A stretch of DNA of 10,027 nt from JALHTV01 sp049510055. GTDB lineage: Bacteria > Planctomycetota > Phycisphaerae > SM23-33. Positions 6,894 to 10,027 of this stretch are shown piece after piece (the first letter of the stretch is position 1; every line of letters starts with the position of its first letter). The DNA is taken from NCBI GenBank assembly GCA_049510055.1, contig JBEKZI010000077.1, positions 1 through 10,027 on the forward strand, written 5' to 3'. Position numbers and translations under genes: made by a program. Below the pieces are notes generated by a model. The model made no database searches, was not told the DNA's origin, and saw nothing but the letters and a program-made list of their open reading frames with translations.

Positions 6894-7048
6894 GGCGGAA
6901 ACTTGGCCGAGATGGCCTAAGGCAGGAAGGCACAAGCGAGCGAGTCTCGCCCTGCCCGAAACCGACTTCTCCACCCTCCGCCGCTCCCTTGAAAAGCGGA
7001 AGGTTCTCCTAGGGGGGTATTCTAACGCGCTCCCCGCCGCAGCGCCTA
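6894..7048 (-). promoter_or_regulatory. Distal leader element, copy B, with promoter-like pair and hairpins
   Basis: This is part of the 387-bp gene-free stretch 6760-7146. It is the second copy of the element at 5343-5492, in the same orientation toward a PEP-CTERM gene. On the minus strand: TAGGCG (7043-7048), 18-base spacer, TAGAAT (7019-7024), then a stem formed by CCTTCCGC and GCGGAGGG (8 pairs with one G-U), the GGCAGG-GCGAG...CTCGC...CCTGCC double stem, and CTTAGGCC...GGCCAAGTTTCC. The predicted leader to the ATG at 6759 is about 250 bases. The rest of the gap holds a T-rich tract on the plus strand (about 7068-7100) and nothing else I can identify. No clear terminator of the recombinase gene was seen. 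Confidence 0.5.
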
Positions 7049-7146
7049 TACAAAACCTCCAGGACCCCTTTGTTTTTCGCCGTTTTTCGCCCTTTTTTGC
7101 TCAAAAGCGGCACTTTGTCTGCCCAATTCAGCCAATTCTAGGAAAT

Positions 7147-8190
7147 CTAGTGGCTGCCGGCCGTGGCGTGGGCAGAGTGGTGAGCCTGTCGAACCGCGGG
7201 TTGGCGGGCCAGGGGGTGGGCGCGGTCGTAGACCTCCTTCAGCCGCCGGGTGGTCAGGTGGGTGTAGATTTGGGTGGTGGACAGGCTGGCGTGGCCCAGG
7301 ATTTCCTGCACGCTGCGGAGGTCGGCCCCGGCGTTGAGCATGTGGGTGGCGAAGCTATGGCGGAGCGTGTGGGGGCTGACGTGGCCGTCGATGCCGGCGG
7401 CTTGAAGATAGCGCACCAGCTTGCGGCGGATGGACCGGTCGGACAATCTCCGCCCGGCCTTGTTGACGAAGATCGCCCCGTGCCGCCCGGCAGCTGAGCC
7501 GCCTGCGGTGAGCGAAGTCGAACCGTCTCGCATGCGCAAGTAGGCGGCGATGGCCTCGGCGGCCTTGCGGCCCAGGGGCACCAGCCGCTCCTTCTTGCCC
7601 TTGCCGCGGATCCGCAGCGCTTCGGCGAACTCATCGAGGTCCTCGACGTTCAGCGCCACCACCTCGCTGATCCGCAAGCCGGAGGAGTAGATCGTCTCCA
7701 GGATGGCCTTGTCTCGGGCCCCCAGCAACGTGGAGGCGTCGGGGGCTTCCAGCAGGGCGTTGACCTGCGGAATGTCCAGGCAGGCGGGCAGGCGGCGGTC
7801 CTGCCGCGGCGTGCGGATGACGGACAGCGGGGAGGCTTCCAGCATGCTGCCGCGAACCAGGTACTTATAAAAGCTTCGCAGCGAGGCCAGCTTCCGCGCC
7901 ACGGTGGCCTTGGAATAGCTGCTATTCCGCAGCACGGCCAGGTAGGAGCGGACCTCCACCGGCGTGACCGCCAGAATGCGCTGCTCCATCGCCCCCGGCG
8001 CCGCCGGCTGGAGCGGGGTGAGCTTGGCGATGGTCTGCGCGCCCAAGTCGGCGGTGGGCGGAACGGCCAGGAACTGGAGGAACTGGAGCAGGTCGGCCGC
8101 GTAGCAGCGAACGGTGTGGGCGGAAAAGCCCCGCTGGCTGTCGAGGTACTCCAGAAAGCGTTCTACAATGGGCGTGTCCAGCATGGTCAT
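7147..8190 (-). CDS. XerC/XerD-type site-specific tyrosine recombinase
   Basis: This cytoplasmic enzyme cuts and rejoins DNA through a tyrosine, typically resolving chromosome dimers at dif with a partner. From the ATG at 8190 it has 347 residues; an in-frame GTG at 8199 is possible but leaves only 2 bases after the GAGG. The N-terminal SAM-like domain (about 6-112) is followed by the catalytic domain with all expected residues: R173 (SSGLRISE), K197 (RGKGKKERLVPL), H274 and R277 (SPHTLRHSF), H300 (LGH) and the nucleophile Y309 (TTQIYTHL). It is some 45 residues longer than usual XerC/D. The extra length sits in an insert at about 46-72, an insert at about 223-238 and a tail at about 328-347. 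The last two come from a short DNA repeat also described here. An upstream small gene lies 37 bp away on the same strand. A housekeeping Xer is more likely than an integrase, since no phage or att structure is near; XerC and XerD cannot be told apart here. Confidence 0.93.
   Translation of the reverse strand: MTMLDTPIVERFLEYLDSQRGFSAHTVRCYAADLLQFLQFLAVPPTADLGAQTIAKLTPLQPAAPGAMEQRILAVTPVEVRSYLAVLRNSSYSKATVARKLASLRSFYKYLVRGSMLEASPLSVIRTPRQDRRLPACLDIPQVNALLEAPDASTLLGARDKAILETIYSSGLRISEVVALNVEDLDEFAEALRIRGKGKKERLVPLGRKAAEAIAAYLRMRDGSTSLTAGGSAAGRHGAIFVNKAGRRLSDRSIRRKLVRYLQAAGIDGHVSPHTLRHSFATHMLNAGADLRSVQEILGHASLSTTQIYTHLTTRRLKEVYDRAHPLARQPAVRQAHHSAHATAGSH
7179..7199 (+). repeat. Short dispersed-type repeat, copy in the recombinase C-terminal tail
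   Basis: GGTGAGCCTGTCGAACCG reads on the plus strand and encodes part of the extra C-terminal tail of the recombinase. It is nearly the same as the copy at 7507-7525. Motifs of the kind TGAGC-NNN-GTCGAA are, from memory, common dispersed repeats in many bacterial genomes. Confidence 0.5.
7507..7525 (+). repeat. Short dispersed-type repeat, copy inside the recombinase catalytic domain
   Basis: GGTGAGCGAAGTCGAACCG lies in the same orientation as the copy at 7179. It codes for part of the unusual insert (about residues 223-230 of the recombinase) between the basic beta strands and the HxxR region. The protein frame stays open through it. Confidence 0.5.
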
Positions 8191-8227
8191 AGCGAACACC
8201 GCCTCGCAAGGGGAGACGCCCCGGCCG

Positions 8228-8458
8228 TCAGCGATAGGCGCCGGTGCGCCGCTGCGGTCTTACCGGCGCCATGGGCATCCCGGCCGCCTGACTGACGACG
8301 TGGAAGCTCAACACGGCGGCGTCCAACCAGTCCAGATCAACGTCCCGGTCTTCCGCCAGACGCCATATCCGGTCCAACACCGCCGTCTCGCAGCCGGAAG
8401 TGTAGCGGAAGACGTACTGCCGGAGACCTTTGTCCAGGATCAGCGTCGTCGTGGTCAT
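8228..8458 (-). CDS. Small protein of unknown function upstream of the recombinase
   Basis: I do not recognise this 76-residue protein. It begins MTTTTLILDKGLRQYVFRYT and is soluble, with no signal peptide and no membrane segment. The middle is acidic (AEDRDVDLDWLDAAVL, about 35-50) and the end basic (VRPQRRTGAYR). Codons are strongly G/C at the third position, as in the neighbours, which supports real coding. It ends 37 bp before the recombinase start on the same strand, so the two are probably co-transcribed. The ribosome site is weak (TAAGAG about 12 bases before the ATG). It stands divergent to tatC. It could be a small regulatory or DNA-associated protein, but nothing in the sequence shows this. 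Confidence 0.65.
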   Translation of the reverse strand: MTTTTLILDKGLRQYVFRYTSGCETAVLDRIWRLAEDRDVDLDWLDAAVLSFHVVSQAAGMPMAPVRPQRRTGAYR

Positions 8459-8620
8459 GGTTGTCGATGACTCTTACGTGTTGGGCCGCCGGGGCGGCGG
8501 GCTGCATCCCTTATCGGACTGGTTTCCCCGAAAACTAGAGTAAATGCCGCACGGCCAAGAAGATGACGCCCTTTTTCGGCCAGTCGGAAGCAGCGGATAG
8601 CTCGTATCGGGTCGGCTTTC

Positions 8621-8629
8621 TGCTATACT
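8621..8629 (+). promoter_or_regulatory. Extended -10 promoter element of tatC
   Basis: TGCTATACT is an extended -10 (TGN followed by TATACT) 38 bases before the tatC ATG. No good -35 is seen at 16-18 bases upstream (the region reads CTCGTA), which suits an extended -10 promoter. The rest of the divergent gap 8459-8667 shows only a GC-rich hairpin-like stretch near 8484-8501. Confidence 0.5.
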
Positions 8630-8667
8630 TTTGCATCCAGGCAGCAGGACATGGCCGCTTGAGTCCC

Positions 8668-9438
8668 ATGACCCAAACACCTCCCCCGGACAATCCGCGG
8701 CAGATGACGCTTGGCGAGCACTTGGAGGAGCTTCGCCGGCGGCTCATCTACGCCCTGGCGGGGCTGGCCGTGGCGATGGGGCTGACGATGATCTTTGGCC
8801 GCCAGCTCATCGGCGTGCTGGAGCAGCCCTACATGCAGGTGGCCAAGGAGCAGGGGCTGGACAGCCAACTGGCGGTGCTTTCCAGCACGGCGGCCGTGAT
8901 CGTCTATTTCAACGTCGCCCTGATCGCCGGGGCGATCCTGGCCTCGCCGTGGGTGTTCTACCAGCTCTGGATGTTCATCTCCGCGGGCCTGTATCCCCAC
9001 GAACGGCGGTACGTGACGTACGCCGTGCCGTTGTCGGTGGCGCTGTTCGTGGCCGGGGCGGCCTTCTTCCTGCTGGTGGCCCTCAAGCCGGCGCTGCGGT
9101 TCCTGTTGGGGTTCAGCACGTGGCTGGGCGTCCGGCCCGTCGTGACGCTCCAGGAGCACATCAGCTTCGTGACGACGATGATGCTGGTCTTCGGCCTGGC
9201 GTTCCAGACGCCGATGGTCATCCTGGTGCTGGCCAAGATGGGACTGATCACGGTCCGCACGCTGAGCAAATACCGCCGGCACGTCATCGTGGCGATTCTC
9301 ATCCTGGCCGCGGTGGCCACGCCGCCCGACATCGTCGATCAGCTCATCCTGGCCGTGCCGATGTACCTGCTCTACGAACTGGGAGTGCTGCTGGCGTACC
9401 TGGCGGTGAACAAGCGTCCACCGACGGAAATCCCCTAA
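8668..9438 (+). CDS. tatC: Twin-arginine translocase subunit TatC
   Basis: TatC is the membrane receptor that binds the twin-arginine signal peptide and, with TatA/B, exports folded proteins. The frame is open from 8563, but the ATG at 8668 gives 256 residues, close to the E. coli length of 258, and lies downstream of the promoter element. Family marks: HLEELRRRL (18-26) at the cytoplasmic N-terminus, FYQLWMFISAGLYPHERR (97-114), FGLAFQTP (175-182) and ATPPDIVDQ (217-225). Six hydrophobic segments are spaced as expected, at about 26-45, 72-94, 115-138, 165-188, 204-217 and 225-246. The position equal to the E. coli Glu170 in F-G-V-A-F-E is Gln180 here. The ribosome site is weak. It is not in an operon with tatA, which lies convergent 48 bp downstream. 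Confidence 0.95.
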   Translation: MTQTPPPDNPRQMTLGEHLEELRRRLIYALAGLAVAMGLTMIFGRQLIGVLEQPYMQVAKEQGLDSQLAVLSSTAAVIVYFNVALIAGAILASPWVFYQLWMFISAGLYPHERRYVTYAVPLSVALFVAGAAFFLLVALKPALRFLLGFSTWLGVRPVVTLQEHISFVTTMMLVFGLAFQTPMVILVLAKMGLITVRTLSKYRRHVIVAILILAAVATPPDIVDQLILAVPMYLLYELGVLLAYLAVNKRPPTEIP

Positions 9439-9486
9439 GGGCGGCGAGGCAAGCGGGGCGGAGCAACGCAAAAACGCGGCGGGGAA

Positions 9487-9759
9487 CTAAGGGTTCTTGT
9501 CGTCCTTCTTCTGATCGGTCTTGGCGGCGTCGGAACTCTTGTCCTTATCCTTGGACGGCTCCTCGATGTCCTTCTTGATGCCCTCCATCTCCTCCTTGAA
9601 GGCCCGCAGCCCGCGGGCCAGGCCCCTCGCCAACTCCGGCAGCTTCTTGCCGCCGAAAAGCAGCAGGATCACTATCGCGATCAGCAGCCACTCGGGCCAA
9701 CCGATGCTCTCCAAGAAGGCCAGAAACCCTGTCTGCGTTGCGATCATTTCAGCGGCCAT
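9487..9759 (-). CDS. tatA: Twin-arginine translocase pore subunit of the TatA/TatE type
   Basis: The 90-residue protein has the TatA plan: a short N-terminus, one membrane helix (about 22-35, PEWLLIAIVILLLF), the hinge FGGKKLPE (35-42), an amphipathic helix (about 43-58, LARGLARGLRAFKEEM) and a charged, disordered tail rich in Lys and Asp (62-90). TatA oligomers form or thin the membrane pore that TatC-bound cargo crosses. The N-terminus is about 15 residues longer before the helix than in E. coli TatA. GAGGAC (plus 9766-9771) sits 6 bases before the ATG. TatB is less likely, since the tail is short and the hinge is TatA-like, but in organisms with few Tat genes one protein may do both jobs. 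It is convergent with tatC and follows the partial gene at 9817-10027 after 57 bp. Confidence 0.9.
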   Translation of the reverse strand: MAAEMIATQTGFLAFLESIGWPEWLLIAIVILLLFGGKKLPELARGLARGLRAFKEEMEGIKKDIEEPSKDKDKSSDAAKTDQKKDDKNP

Positions 9760-9816
9760 GGACGTGTCCTCGAAGTTTCCCGCGGCAGTTGGTCTCAGGC
9801 AAACCGCGCCGGGGCA

Positions 9817-10027
9817 TTATAAATCATCGGTCAGCCCGTCGCATAAGGAAAAGCTCTTTGGACTTTCGCCCCAGCCAGCGGCGGCGCCTGCCCCTCCGGA
9901 CAAGTCATTGACTAGCTCATCGCTCAAGGAAAAGCCCTTTGGGCCTCCGCTTCCGTCGGCTGCGGCGCCTGCCCTTCCGGCAGGCCGGCCGGCACGGTCC
10001 GCCCAGTGCGGGGCTTGAGGGTCGCAG
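9817..10027 (-). CDS. C-terminal part of a protein with a duplicated 27-residue tail unit
   Basis: On the minus strand the frame is open from the window edge to TAA at 9817-9819, about 69 residues with no start inside. The end holds two copies, 81 bp apart and in frame, of a unit of the form A-G-A-A-A-x(5)-P-K-x-F-S-L-x-D-x-L-x-x-D-L. The copies read GGPKGFSLSDELVNDL and ESPKSFSLCDGLTDDL, the second being the very C-terminus. The conserved D and L codons differ at the third base (GAT/GAC, CTA/CTG, GAC/GAT, TTG/TTA), which is what selection on protein would give. Linkers are Gly/Ala-rich. I do not recognise the family. The tail looks like a pair of amphipathic linear motifs on a flexible linker, possibly for docking. 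It is co-directional with the tatA-type gene 57 bp downstream, so an operon is possible. Confidence 0.6.
   Translation of the reverse strand, partial: CDPQAPHWADRAGRPAGRAGAAADGSGGPKGFSLSDELVNDLSGGAGAAAGWGESPKSFSLCDGLTDDL

Noticed and set aside
7068..7100. T-rich tract as a plus-strand terminator
   Set aside because: No plus-strand gene precedes it and no stem of useful length stands before the T runs.
8651..8662. Tiny upstream frame (ATG GCC GCT TGA) just before tatC
   Set aside because: Three codons in another frame with no clear purpose; probably chance, though it lies between the promoter element and the tatC start.
9521..10018. A 165-residue open frame on the plus strand containing a repeated K-E-K-x-F-G segment
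   Set aside because: It is antisense to the TatA gene. In the 81-bp repeat few of the differences are synonymous in this frame, whereas the minus frame shows synonymous changes at its conserved residues.

Overview
The window is GC-rich and gene-dense. It looks like a chromosomal piece of a Gram-negative-type bacterium with sortase-like (exosortase) surface display, most likely a member of the Planctomycetota (Phycisphaerae-like). That placement is an inference from four things: three PEP-CTERM proteins with HAF-type repeats, a Kdo-activating enzyme, a WecA/MraY-type transferase with an unusual HLYDQL loop, and separated tat genes. No rRNA, tRNA, CRISPR array, insertion sequence or phage gene was found.

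Layout. (1) Positions 1-2066, plus strand: a surface-glycan operon. It holds the C-terminal end of a WecA/TagO-like polyprenyl-phosphate sugar-phosphate transferase, a family 2 glycosyltransferase overlapping it by 8 bp, and kdsB. It closes with a strong hairpin (about 2081-2113) that serves both strands. (2) Positions 2156-6759, minus strand: three secreted PEP-CTERM proteins. Two are tandem paralogues built of eight HAF-type repeats. The third is built of seven 46-residue 'DLNPSGF...HALLWSG' repeats and has its own terminator. (3) Positions 7147-8458, minus strand: a XerC/XerD-type tyrosine recombinase and, just upstream of it, a 76-residue protein of unknown function. (4) Positions 8668-9759: tatC (plus) and a tatA-type gene (minus), convergent. 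(5) Positions 9817-10027, minus strand: the C-terminal end of another gene. It has no start codon inside the window, and its last 50 or so residues are a duplicated 27-residue unit ending in F-S-L-x-D-x-L-x-x-D-L.

How they fit. The glycan genes would supply lipid-linked sugar and CMP-Kdo for surface polysaccharide. PEP-CTERM proteins are exported by Sec and are thought to be processed by an exosortase in organisms that make such polysaccharide; no exosortase gene lies in the window. TatA and TatC form the folded-protein export channel, and XerC/D resolves chromosome dimers.

Most interesting are the non-coding and repeat structures. An element of about 150 bp is present twice, upstream of two PEP-CTERM genes whose coding parts are only distantly related. 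Each copy has a matching -35/-10 pair with the same 18-base spacer and conserved hairpins, so it may be a structured 5' leader RNA. A second, proximal leader module is shared by the two HAF paralogues. The recombinase carries two in-frame copies of a short GTGAGC...GTCGAACCG repeat.
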